64,000 nt of DNA, taken from assembly GCA_964276095.1 (NCBI GenBank), contig CAXYDR010000002.1:248001-312000 (forward strand), written 5' to 3'. This document shows positions 28,301-35,526 of this stretch, in pieces (position 1 is the stretch's first letter; each line of letters starts with the position of its first letter). The notes below the pieces were generated by a model, which saw only the letters and a program-made list of their open reading frames with translations, did not search any database and was not told the DNA's origin. The position numbers and the translations under genes were made by a program. The DNA is from GCA-2733415 sp964276095 (GTDB taxonomy: Bacteria > Bacteroidota > Bacteroidia > Flavobacteriales > Flavobacteriaceae).

Positions 28301-28537
28301 TTTATAAGGTGATGATGTTGTAAAAAACAGCTCATTAGTTGTACTGTTAGTCGCTAAATAACGTGGTCGCAATGTCTCTGTCTGTTTAAAAAACACTTGA
28401 TCATTTGTTCCATTCAAATTCATTGCCCGTAATTCACGGTTATCTTCATCAATATAAAATACTTTGTTATACTGTGCTTGAATTACACTTGTAATTATTG
28501 AAAAAACAAATGTTAAAAAAAGTAATTTTTTATTCAT
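25307..28537 (-). CDS. Large T9SS-exported protein with propeller-like and choice-of-anchor repeats
   Basis: 1076 residues. Signal peptide about 1-21. Residues about 25-300 contain repeats of the form KIYRKN-DG and KLYWTD-ANLDGSGV, resembling YWTD (LDL-receptor-type) beta-propeller repeats. Two choice-of-anchor-D/ASPM-like Ig domains (about 305-425 and 880-985), each beginning AEIDIQGN, flank a middle region with repeats of the form NEYFIVYQSD...IYGQRL. The C-terminal 70 residues are a type A T9SS sorting domain: SSIYPNPNKGNFTLNY ... GMYFISIQSASAKVTKRMII. Exported and probably surface-attached or released; ligand unknown. Confidence 0.88.
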   Translation of the reverse strand: MNKKLLFLTFVFSIITSVIQAQYNKVFYIDEDNRELRAMNLNGTNDQVFFKQTETLRPRYLATNSTTNELFFTTSSPYKIYKKNFDGTLEQELYTSSVTMYNLAVDETNSKLYWIEYQELKRANLDGSNVETIINLTADVYLRNMTISGSELFWVERFYNTGDFSNTYYIKKANLDGSGVTTLHTEYVASSGTPSNMGTVYGIQVDSVNGHIYWASNTADGIYRKNSDGSGGVSTILNSTYVLSPRSLVIDVPNNKLYWTDTHSSFDNVRSANLDGSGVTVLNNTVADPYGIALATVTANPAGLAEIDIQGNNISISNNDTTPDTIDNTSFGAVALNNNYKDHYFFARNLGGASLTISGAPKVIVSGANAADFILQTDAISPIDAVSSSYFVIRFDPTVLGTRTATVTINSNDSDEGIYTFNIQGEGNVSSGETGTNDIRITTHATGQSLDNEDPGVAYDPTLDRFLVVFEKEMINSDEEIFGQFVSNAGVLIGGEFRISVTGVDGNIAVDAADPKIVFNPITNQYMVVWRADQLDGDTEMYGHLVNPDGTLVNGLGNEIRISQNGPDGNNTYYLSTPTIEVNTTSGEYFAVWQANATSATSDYNIYGQRLTSAGVLVGGLGAEIQLSQTGVTVPDSQYGSVPSIAYNPISNEYLVAYHADFPTNNDNNVWSRIVTSTGTLGSLTQVTNVGAGRDADNARVEYNPILNEYFIVYQSDHVNTDNEEEIYGQRLNASGTLVGGEFQVSFAGVDGDGEETSSYSDVVYNATHQQILVTFQSEEPGSAAWDIFATTFDATNYAVLETQSRVSDMGDVNGVNTYMAQKPKQAYNSTDGSYFIVWEGDDNIPGDGEDEVFGQKWQSPPTAEIDIQGNAVSIVDGDTTPEINDNTDFGSVEVGNTIVKSFTVFSTNTEQLVLNGTTTISITGVDAADFSVTSAPATVISPGNSTTFEITFSTATVGISNASISIANNDVGEGPYNFDIRAATTVLSTQEITLLSVLSSIYPNPNKGNFTLNYSGQEQLKKLEVIDMLGKMVQTISLENFDNTQEINLRTLAKGMYFISIQSASAKVTKRMIIE

Positions 28538-28628
28538 TTCAATTGGTTTTTAGTTTAGCTACAAACATACAATAAACAAATGTTAAAGGCCAAAAATAGA
28601 TCTTTAAAGATAAGAAGTATCAGAATGT

Positions 28629-28660
28629 AAAAGCCAATAGTGTTAACTATTGGCTTTTTT
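28629..28660. terminator. Hairpin between the SerB-SerA gene and the T9SS gene
   Basis: AAAAGCCAATAGT / ACTATTGGCTTTT. It lies downstream of the serBA gene on the minus strand. The T-run is better on the plus strand (six T) than on the minus strand (TTTT), so efficiency for serBA is uncertain. Confidence 0.65.
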
Positions 28661-28686
28661 CAATAAACTCATAATGAAACTAAAAC

Positions 28687-30579
28687 CTAATACAACACTC
28701 TAAATTTAATGGTGTGTTCTATATCTTTCAATGCTTGTAATACTTCATTATTATATTCTTTATCAACCTCAACAATTACATATCCAACACTAGCATCGGT
28801 AGCTAAATATTGTCCCGTAAGATTCATGTCATATTTCGCTAATACTTTATTAATAGCGGCCATAATTCCAGGTACATTTTTGTGAATATGTAAAAAACGG
28901 TGACTATTCTCCTGACGTGGCAAACGAATATTTGGAAAATTCACAGCATCTACTGTATTTCCTGAATTCATATACCCCATAATTTTACTTGGTACAAAAT
29001 CAGCAATATCACGTTGTGCTTCCTCTGTACTTCCACCTACATGAGGCGTTAAAATTACATTAGGTATTCCTTTCAGTTCTGTTTCAAAAGCACCATTAGC
29101 TCTTGGTTCCACAGGAAAAACGTCTACTGCTGCTCCTGATAGTTTTCCTGAGTTCAATGCTTCTTTTAAAGCTTGAATATCAACTACAAATCCTCTAGAA
29201 AGATTAACCAATACGGCTCCATCTTTCATCCAGCTAATTTCTTCTGCAGCTATATAATTTTTATTATTTGAATTATCATCAATATGTAATGATACAACAT
29301 CAACTGTGCTCAACAATTCTTTTAAACTGTTACACTTTTTAGTGTTCCCAAGAGCTAATCTATCTTCTATATCATAGTAATACACGTGCATTCCTAAAGC
29401 TTCTGCAAGTATTGATAATTGTTTTCCAATGTTACCATAACCAACAATACCCAACTTTTTACCACGAACCTCTTTAGATCCTTTAGCAGTTTTATTCCAT
29501 TGCCCTTGATGTAACTCAGTACTTCGAGCAAATACACTACGCATCAACATAATTATTTGTCCAATCGCCAATTCTACTACTGAACGAGTATTACTATACG
29601 GTGCATTGAATACAACAACACCATTATTTTTACATGCTTCAAGGTCAATTTGTTTTGTACCTATACAAAATGCTCCTACTACCATTAATTTTTCAGCAGC
29701 TGCAATTACTTTTTCGGTTACCTGTGTTTTAGATCGAATCCCTAAAACATGTACATCTTTTATTTTTTCAATTAAATCAGCCTCACTTAAACTGTGTGAT
29801 ACTGTTTCTACCGTAAATCCATCACTTGATAACCTTTCGAATGCATCAGGATGTACATTTTCTAATAATAAAATTTTAATACGGTGTTTCGGAAAGGATA
29901 TATTTCTAGGCAATTTATTAAGGTATAAAAATTCATCTAAACTTGGAGTAACATGGTCAGCATTTGTAGTTGCTTTATCACGAGAAACATTTTCTGTATA
30001 TGCAAAAAATTTGTCTGCTATACCTGCTTCACGCATTACATAATCACTATACCCATCTCCTATTACTTGTACTTCTCCGGGTAAATCTAAATTCTTTAAA
30101 CATTCAATTTTACCATTATGTTTTGCTAAAGAATTATCGGCATCAAAACCTATAATTTTATCTTCATCGCTAAAAACAAAAGTATTCGCATATACGCGTT
30201 CTGCAGGTATATTATATGCCGCTACAATTGGGTCAATAAATTCTTTAAAACCGCAAGAAATGACATAAATATCATTTGCATAATTTTCAAAGAACTCTTT
30301 GTTTTCAATAATTGACTTAGATACTTTATCTTTTAACCGTTCCGTTAAAACTATCAAATCAGACTTAGAGGCGTTCAGTAATTTAATACGCCGTTCTAAA
30401 GATTCTGTAAATGAAATATCTCCATCAATTCCTTTATTGGTGATGTCAATAATCTCTTCAATAATTTTTTCTTTTTGTGGATTATTAGCCAAGGTAATTT
30501 CAGCTAATACGTCTAAAGCCTCTACTCTAGTCAATGTACTGTCAAAATCAAAAACGTAGGTTTTTTGAGTTTGTTTCAT
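28687..30579 (-). CDS. Phosphoserine phosphatase / phosphoglycerate dehydrogenase fusion (SerB-SerA)
   Basis: 630 residues covering the first and last steps of serine synthesis in one chain. Residues about 1-215 are a HAD phosphatase (VFDFDSTLT, SCGFKEFI, VIGDGYSDYVM). Residues about 230-540 are D-3-phosphoglycerate dehydrogenase, with NAD site GIVGYGNIGKQL and the catalytic Arg/Glu/His region ending LTPHVGGSTEEAQ. The last 80 residues are an ACT domain, suggesting serine feedback. ATG 30579 is preferred: an upstream TTG at 30609 overlaps the -7 box TATCTTTG. Serine feeds CysE in the sulfur block. Confidence 0.93.
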   Translation of the reverse strand: MKQTQKTYVFDFDSTLTRVEALDVLAEITLANNPQKEKIIEEIIDITNKGIDGDISFTESLERRIKLLNASKSDLIVLTERLKDKVSKSIIENKEFFENYANDIYVISCGFKEFIDPIVAAYNIPAERVYANTFVFSDEDKIIGFDADNSLAKHNGKIECLKNLDLPGEVQVIGDGYSDYVMREAGIADKFFAYTENVSRDKATTNADHVTPSLDEFLYLNKLPRNISFPKHRIKILLLENVHPDAFERLSSDGFTVETVSHSLSEADLIEKIKDVHVLGIRSKTQVTEKVIAAAEKLMVVGAFCIGTKQIDLEACKNNGVVVFNAPYSNTRSVVELAIGQIIMLMRSVFARSTELHQGQWNKTAKGSKEVRGKKLGIVGYGNIGKQLSILAEALGMHVYYYDIEDRLALGNTKKCNSLKELLSTVDVVSLHIDDNSNNKNYIAAEEISWMKDGAVLVNLSRGFVVDIQALKEALNSGKLSGAAVDVFPVEPRANGAFETELKGIPNVILTPHVGGSTEEAQRDIADFVPSKIMGYMNSGNTVDAVNFPNIRLPRQENSHRFLHIHKNVPGIMAAINKVLAKYDMNLTGQYLATDASVGYVIVEVDKEYNNEVLQALKDIEHTIKFRVLY

Positions 30580-30608
30580 AATGTGTTGTGTTGTTGCTGT
30601 TAAGCACA

Positions 30609-30616
30609 CAAAGATA
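30609..30616 (-). promoter_or_regulatory. -7 box of the SerB-SerA gene
   Basis: TATCTTTG on the minus strand matches TAnnTTTG, 29 bp before the ATG. No well-spaced TTG was found for -33. Confidence 0.5.
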
Positions 30617-30868
30617 TTAAAATAACAATTAAGAATTAAACCTCAATTAGCTAAAGATTTTACTCAGACTTGAATTAGCTCGGTTTATGAGAATTTCATG
30701 AGGTATTCATATCAATAATTGAATTATAACTTAAGTAAAATCCTAGTGAATTAGTAGGAATATTGTTTTTCATCAAATAAAAAACGCTATCTTTTCTTTT
30801 TTCGTCTAACAAAAATAACACGTTAATGACTGACCTAAAGATGATTAAAATAATATACATGATTTCAC

Positions 30869-30900
30869 TTGCATATTAAAAATATTATCACATAAATTTG
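30869..30900 (+). promoter_or_regulatory. Promoter of the ilv operon leader
   Basis: TTG (30869-30871), 21-nt spacer, TAAATTTG (30893-30900). Only 10 bp separate it from the first leader-peptide ATG (30911), so the mRNA would begin almost at that codon. Confidence 0.65.
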
Positions 30901-30910
30901 CAGGAACAAA

Positions 30911-30985
30911 ATGAATACACAAATTTTAAATATCGTCTCTATTATTATTGTCGTGATTATTTCACTACAACAAGGAACGGTATAA
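30911..30985 (+). CDS. ilv leader peptide 1 (Ile/Val/Leu-rich)
   Basis: A 24-residue open frame starting MNTQILNIVSIIIVV and ending SLQQGTV. It has seven Ile, four Val and two Leu, so over half of its residues are end products of the operon or of the related leucine branch. It lies directly after a promoter and 22 bp before a strong terminator, the arrangement of classical attenuation. GGAACGG at the end of the frame (30974-30980) can pair with CCTTCC of the terminator (31013-31018) to form an antiterminator if the ribosome stalls earlier. Function inferred. Confidence 0.75.
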   Translation: MNTQILNIVSIIIVVIISLQQGTV

Positions 30986-31007
30986 TAATTTTATAATATA
31001 TAAATTT

Positions 31008-31040
31008 AAAAGCCTTCCCGAAACGGAAGGCTTTTTTTTT
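31008..31040 (+). terminator. Attenuator terminator 1 of the ilv operon
   Basis: AGCCTTCC / GGAAGGCT stem with a 6-nt loop and nine T (31032-31040). It precedes all structural genes of the operon, so read-through must be regulated. Confidence 0.85.
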
Positions 31041-31110
31041 GATTTAAAATGAAATTAACAATACGAGTTTGAGAGTTTATTAAAACCCCAAACTCATAAA
31101 TAATTAAAAA

Positions 31111-31167
31111 ATGAATAACATAGTCATCATTATCGTCATTGTCATTATTAATTCACCTCCGAGTTGA
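31111..31167 (+). CDS. ilv leader peptide 2 (Ile/Val run)
   Basis: An 18-residue frame, MNNIVIIIVIVIINSPPS. Residues 4-13 are ten consecutive Ile or Val with no Leu. It follows attenuator 1 with no obvious promoter of its own, and its stop overlaps the first arm of an antiterminator. With leader 1 it forms a tandem system: two stalling peptides and two terminators in series. Stalling at this run would need shortage of charged Ile- or Val-tRNA. Function inferred from layout. Confidence 0.78.
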   Translation: MNNIVIIIVIVIINSPPS

Positions 31168-31229
31168 TACAGCTTTGCTATAATGTGAAAACATGAGCCT
31201 GTATCTTCTTTTAGATGCAGGCTTTTTTT
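31166..31229 (+). terminator. Attenuator 2 of the ilv operon (antiterminator and terminator)
   Basis: Terminator: GCCTGTATCT (31197-31206) pairs with AGATGCAGGC (31213-31222; one G-T), then seven T. Antiterminator: GATACAG (31166-31172), starting inside the leader-2 stop codon, pairs with CTGTATC (31199-31205), which is part of the terminator stem, so the two structures exclude each other. This is the best evidence that the region is a genuine attenuator. Confidence 0.82.
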
Positions 31230-31375
31230 ATGCCGTAGAAAGCGTAAACGAAATCACTTTAACCCACTAAAAACATTAACATACACATGAAAAACTGATG
31301 ATTTGAACAGTGTATCAAAAAAAACAAATTGAATAATTTAAATAAGAGATAAATAATTTTACATCGAAAATTGAA

Positions 31376-31471
31376 ATGTATTACAACAAAGACACTAATA
31401 TTTTTTTAGATGGAAAGTGGTTAAAAGCTTCAGAAGCAACCACAGACTTGTATACAAAAACTTTGAATTAG
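31376..31471 (+). pseudogene. 5' stump of ilvE (branched-chain aminotransferase)
   Basis: A 31-codon frame whose translation matches the first residues of branched-chain aminotransferases: NIFLDGKWLKASEATTDLY aligns with the family start (I-x-x-NG-x-x-V-x-x-x-x-A), up to the position of the conserved LHYG, where it reads LN and stops. Everything downstream of LHYG, including the catalytic Lys, is gone. The stop is seven bases before the ilvD ATG, and TTGAAT occurs three times across the junction (31463-31489), suggesting deletion between short repeats. The 31-residue peptide could still couple translation to ilvD. Confidence 0.72.
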
Positions 31472-31477
31472 TTGAAT

Positions 31478-33154
31478 ATGGAATTGAATAAATATAGTAA
31501 GCAAGTAACGCAAGATGATACACAACCAGCTGCACAAGCAATGCTACATGCTATTGGTTTAACGGAAGAAGATTTCCAAAAACCCTTAGTTGGTATAGCA
31601 AGTACTGGATACGAAGGAAATCCTTGTAACATGCATTTAAATGATTTAGCAAAATTAGCTAAACAAGGAACTGCTGAAACTGATGTAATTGGATTAATAT
31701 TTAATACAATTGGAGTAAGTGATGGAATTTCAATGGGGACTCCAGGTATGCGTTATTCATTGCCTTCACGAGATATTATTGCCGATTCTATGGAAACAGT
31801 AGTTCAAGGCATGAGCTATGATGGGTTGGTTACTGTTGTGGGTTGCGATAAAAATATGCCTGGTGCATTAATGGCTATGTTACGCGTTAATAGACCTTCT
31901 ATCTTAATTTATGGAGGAACGATTGATTCTGGTTGTCATGAAGGGAAAAAACTAGATATCGTTTCTGCTTTTGAAGCATGGGGAAGTAAAGTTGCGGGAA
32001 CTATGGAAGAATCTGAATTTAAAAGCATCGTTAAAAAAGCTTGTCCAGGAGCAGGTGCTTGTGGAGGTATGTATACAGCAAACACTATGGCGTCAGCAAT
32101 TGAAGCTTTAGGTATGTCATTGCCTTATAACGCTTCTAATCCAGCAAAAAGCAAACAAAAAGAAGAAGAGTCAATTGCTGCAGGAAGAGCAATGTTATAC
32201 TTATTGCAACACGATATAAAACCGTCTGACATCGTTACTAAAAAAGCATTAGAAAATGCAATACGTTTGGTAACCGTTTTAGGAGGATCTACCAATGCTG
32301 TGCTACATTTTTTAGCGATAGCTAGAGCCGCAAATGTAGAGTTTACATTGGCAGATTTTCAACGTATAAGCGACACTACTCCTTTTTTAGCAGATTTAAA
32401 ACCAAGTGGTAAATACTTAATGGAAGATGTACACGCTGTTGGAGGCATCCCTGCTGTATTGAAATACTTATTAGCAGAAGGATTGTTACATGGCGATTGT
32501 TTAACAGTAACAGGAAAAACATTAGCAGAAAACTTAGCCAATGTACCTAGTTTATCAGAAGGGCAAGATGTAATTAAACCTATTTCGAACCCAATAAAAG
32601 CAACAGGGCATTTACGAATGTTATACGGAAACTTAGCTTCAGAAGGTGCTGTAGCAAAAATAACTGGAAAAGAAGGATTGACCTTTACAGGGAAAGCAAA
32701 AGTATTTGAAGGGGAATATGCGGCAAATGATGGAATTAGAGATGGATTAGTAGAAAAAGGTGATGTAGTCGTAATTCGTTATGAAGGACCAAAAGGTGGG
32801 CCAGGGATGCCAGAAATGTTAAAACCAACTGCCGCTATTATGGGAGCTGGATTAGGAAATGATGTAGCTTTAATTACCGATGGTCGATTTTCTGGAGGTA
32901 CTCATGGTTTTGTGGTAGGACACATATCACCTGAAGCACAAGAAGGAGGATTAATAGCCTTTGTTAAAGATGATGATATCATCACTATAGATGCAGAAAA
33001 AAATAGTATTCATGTAGAAATTACTGATGAAGAATTGGCTTTACGTAAAATCGCCTGGGAGCAACCTCCATTAAAAGTAAATAGAGGAGTTTTATATAAA
33101 TACGCAAAAACAGTTTCATCAGCATCTAAAGGATGTGTAACCGACGAATTCTAA
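31478..33154 (+). CDS. ilvD: Dihydroxy-acid dehydratase
   Basis: 558 residues; third step of Ile/Val synthesis, dehydrating 2,3-dihydroxy acids to 2-keto acids. Iron-sulfur Cys residues are seen in GYEGNPCNMH, VVGCDKNMPG and PGAGACGGMYTANTM; the catalytic Ser region TDGRFSGGTHGFVVGH is present. A TTG two codons upstream (31472) is less likely than ATG 31478, which gives MELNKYSKQVTQ. First intact gene after the attenuators and the ilvE stump. High confidence. Confidence 0.97.
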   Translation: MELNKYSKQVTQDDTQPAAQAMLHAIGLTEEDFQKPLVGIASTGYEGNPCNMHLNDLAKLAKQGTAETDVIGLIFNTIGVSDGISMGTPGMRYSLPSRDIIADSMETVVQGMSYDGLVTVVGCDKNMPGALMAMLRVNRPSILIYGGTIDSGCHEGKKLDIVSAFEAWGSKVAGTMEESEFKSIVKKACPGAGACGGMYTANTMASAIEALGMSLPYNASNPAKSKQKEEESIAAGRAMLYLLQHDIKPSDIVTKKALENAIRLVTVLGGSTNAVLHFLAIARAANVEFTLADFQRISDTTPFLADLKPSGKYLMEDVHAVGGIPAVLKYLLAEGLLHGDCLTVTGKTLAENLANVPSLSEGQDVIKPISNPIKATGHLRMLYGNLASEGAVAKITGKEGLTFTGKAKVFEGEYAANDGIRDGLVEKGDVVVIRYEGPKGGPGMPEMLKPTAAIMGAGLGNDVALITDGRFSGGTHGFVVGHISPEAQEGGLIAFVKDDDIITIDAEKNSIHVEITDEELALRKIAWEQPPLKVNRGVLYKYAKTVSSASKGCVTDEF

Positions 33155-33256
33155 CCCGAGTAATCTTTTAAGGTTGCGTAGCGCATACATAATAATAAAC
33201 AGATCATAAAGGCTTATGAAACCTATAAGATCAAGAATATTAAATTTTCATAAACT

Positions 33257-34990
33257 ATGGAAAATCAAACACAAGTATTAGAACCCAAAACAGTAATAAA
33301 AAAAACAATGCTTTCAGGAGCTGAAGCTGTAATAAGGTCTTTATTAGCAGAGAATGCTACTTTAGGATATGGATATCCTGGTGGAGCAATTATGCCTATT
33401 TATGACGAAATTTATAAATATCAAGATCAATTCACTCATATATTAACACGCCATGAACAAGGAGCAATACATGCTGCCCAAGGCTTTGCAAGGGTAACAG
33501 GTCAAACAGGAGTGGTGTTTGCTACTTCAGGTCCGGGAGCAACTAATTTAGTAACTGGAATAGCTGATGCACAAATAGATTCTACACCACTAGTATGTAT
33601 AACAGGTCAAGTAGCGTCTCATTTACTTGGAACAGATGCTTTTCAGGAAACAGATATAATAGGGATCTCAACACCAATAACCAAATGGAATTATCAAGTA
33701 ACTAAAGCTGAAGAAATTCCATCCGCTATTGCAAAAGCATTTTATATAGCAAATTCTGGTCGTCCAGGACCTGTCTTAATCGATATAACCAAAGATGCAC
33801 AGATGGGAAGTTTAGATTTTTCTTACGAAAAATGTAAAGGTATTAGAAGTTATATTCCAAAACCTAAAATGAACATCAATCAAGTTAAAGCTGCTGCAGA
33901 ATTAATTAATAATGCTAAAAAACCGTTCATAGTAATGGGGCAAGGTGTTATTATCGGTAATGCAGAAATAGAACTAAAAGAATTTATTGAAAAAGCAGGT
34001 ATACCAACCGCTTCTACTGCTTTAGGTTTATCAGGATTAGAATCCGACCATCCTTTACATGTAGGTATGGTTGGCATGCACGGACATTATGCACCTAATA
34101 TTAAAACGAATGATTGCGATGTATTTATTGCAATAGGGATGCGTTTTGACGATCGCGTTACTGGCGATTTAAGTAGATATGCAAAACAAGCAAAGATTAT
34201 TCACTTTGAAATAGATCCTGCTGAAGTAGATAAAAATGTTAAAACAGATGTAGCAGTATTAGGTGATGTAAAAGAAACTCTAACTGCATTACTTCCTTTA
34301 ATTGATAAAACAATACATACTAAATGGCATGAAGAATTTAAAGATTTGTATGCTATTGAACATGAAAAAGTAATCAAACCACAACTTGAGCCTACCAAAA
34401 TAGGTTTGACTATGGGTGAAGTTTTAGAAGGTATCAACAAAGAGACTAATGGTGATGCAATTATTGTTTCAGATGTAGGCCAGCATCAGATGTTTACTTG
34501 TCGCTATGCAAAATTCACAAAAACTAGGAGTCAGGTTACATCAGGAGGATTAGGTACAATGGGATTTGCACTACCAGCTGCAATTGGAGCTAAAATGGGC
34601 GCCCCGGACAGGGAAGTAATTGCTGTTATTGGAGATGGTGGTTATCAAATGAACATACAAGAATTAGGTACTATTTTTCAAACGAAAGTACCTGTTAAAA
34701 TAGTGGTGCTAAACAATAGCTTTTTAGGTATGGTTCGTCAGTGGCAAGAAATGTTTTTTGATAAACGATATGCTTCTACTGAAATGGTAAACCCTGATTT
34801 TGTGAAAATTGCCGCAGGATATGATATAAAAGCCAATAAAGTAGAAAAAAGAGAAAACTTACAAGCAGCAATACAAGAAATGGTTGCAAGTAAAGAATCA
34901 TATTTCTTAGAAGTAGTTATTGAAAAAGAAGGGAACGTTTTTCCTATGGTTCCTACAGGAGCTGCAGTATCAGAATGCAGATTAAGTTAA
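33257..34990 (+). CDS. ilvB: Acetolactate synthase large subunit
   Basis: 577 residues, ThDP- and FAD-dependent enzyme joining pyruvate with pyruvate or 2-ketobutyrate. Motifs: YGYPGGAIMPIYDEI, RHEQGAIHAAQGFARVTG (with the ThDP-activating Glu), GPGATNLVTGIADA, GMVGMHG, and the ThDP motif GDGGYQMNIQELGTI ending in NNSFLGMVRQW. It is followed by ilvN with a 5-bp gap. The 102-bp gap before it holds no clear signal. High confidence. Confidence 0.97.
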   Translation: MENQTQVLEPKTVIKKTMLSGAEAVIRSLLAENATLGYGYPGGAIMPIYDEIYKYQDQFTHILTRHEQGAIHAAQGFARVTGQTGVVFATSGPGATNLVTGIADAQIDSTPLVCITGQVASHLLGTDAFQETDIIGISTPITKWNYQVTKAEEIPSAIAKAFYIANSGRPGPVLIDITKDAQMGSLDFSYEKCKGIRSYIPKPKMNINQVKAAAELINNAKKPFIVMGQGVIIGNAEIELKEFIEKAGIPTASTALGLSGLESDHPLHVGMVGMHGHYAPNIKTNDCDVFIAIGMRFDDRVTGDLSRYAKQAKIIHFEIDPAEVDKNVKTDVAVLGDVKETLTALLPLIDKTIHTKWHEEFKDLYAIEHEKVIKPQLEPTKIGLTMGEVLEGINKETNGDAIIVSDVGQHQMFTCRYAKFTKTRSQVTSGGLGTMGFALPAAIGAKMGAPDREVIAVIGDGGYQMNIQELGTIFQTKVPVKIVVLNNSFLGMVRQWQEMFFDKRYASTEMVNPDFVKIAAGYDIKANKVEKRENLQAAIQEMVASKESYFLEVVIEKEGNVFPMVPTGAAVSECRLS

Positions 34991-34995
34991 GTGTT

Positions 34996-35523
34996 ATGGA
35001 AGAAAAAAAAGCTTATACCATATCGGTATACACAGAGAATAATTTAGGGTTGATGAACAGAATATCAGCAATATTTTTAAAACGACATATTAATTTAGAA
35101 AGCATAACAGCATCTCAGTCAGAGATAAAAAATGTATTCCGATTTGTATTTGTAATCAAATTGTCAGAAGATAAAGTACGTAAGCTTGTCGGACAAATTG
35201 AAAAGCAAATTGAAGTTATTAAAACCTATTATCATACAGATGAGGAAACGATTCATCAAGAATCAGCATTGTATAAAATCGCTACTAATTTATTGTTTGA
35301 TGATAGACAAATACAACATATTATAAAAAAGAGCAATGCAAATATAGTCACAGTTGCGAAAGATTATTTTGTAATTGAAAAAACAGGCAATCGAAAAGAA
35401 ACTGAACAATTGTACAATGAATTAACTCCCTATGGAATTAAACAATTTGTGCGCTCAGGTAGAATATCCGTTTCAAAAGAAGCAATGAACATCTCAAAAA
35501 CTTTACAAAACTTTAATTATTAA
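34996..35523 (+). CDS. ilvN: Acetolactate synthase small (regulatory) subunit
   Basis: About 175 residues. N-terminal ACT domain (AYTISVYTENNLGLMNRISAIF) for feedback by valine, then the C-terminal small-subunit domain. The upstream in-frame start at 34975 lies inside ilvB; ATG 34996 gives MEEKKAYTISVYTEN and is preferred. Three bp separate it from ilvC. High confidence. Confidence 0.94.
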   Translation: MEEKKAYTISVYTENNLGLMNRISAIFLKRHINLESITASQSEIKNVFRFVFVIKLSEDKVRKLVGQIEKQIEVIKTYYHTDEETIHQESALYKIATNLLFDDRQIQHIIKKSNANIVTVAKDYFVIEKTGNRKETEQLYNELTPYGIKQFVRSGRISVSKEAMNISKTLQNFNY

Positions 35524-35526
35524 AAA

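Noticed and set aside
29606..30043. 145-codon plus-strand frame inside the SerB-SerA gene
   Set aside because: Antisense shadow of conserved dehydrogenase sequence.
30841..30879. Short Ile-rich frame (MIKIIYMISLAY) before the ilv leaders
   Set aside because: It covers the -33 element and lies upstream of the -7 box of the predicted promoter, so it would not be in the leader transcript.
31049..31072. Seven-codon frame MKLTIRV between the two attenuators
   Set aside because: Too short and not clearly enriched; no partner structure of its own. The stem GAGTTTG/CAAACTC (31065-31095) is AT-rich and weak.
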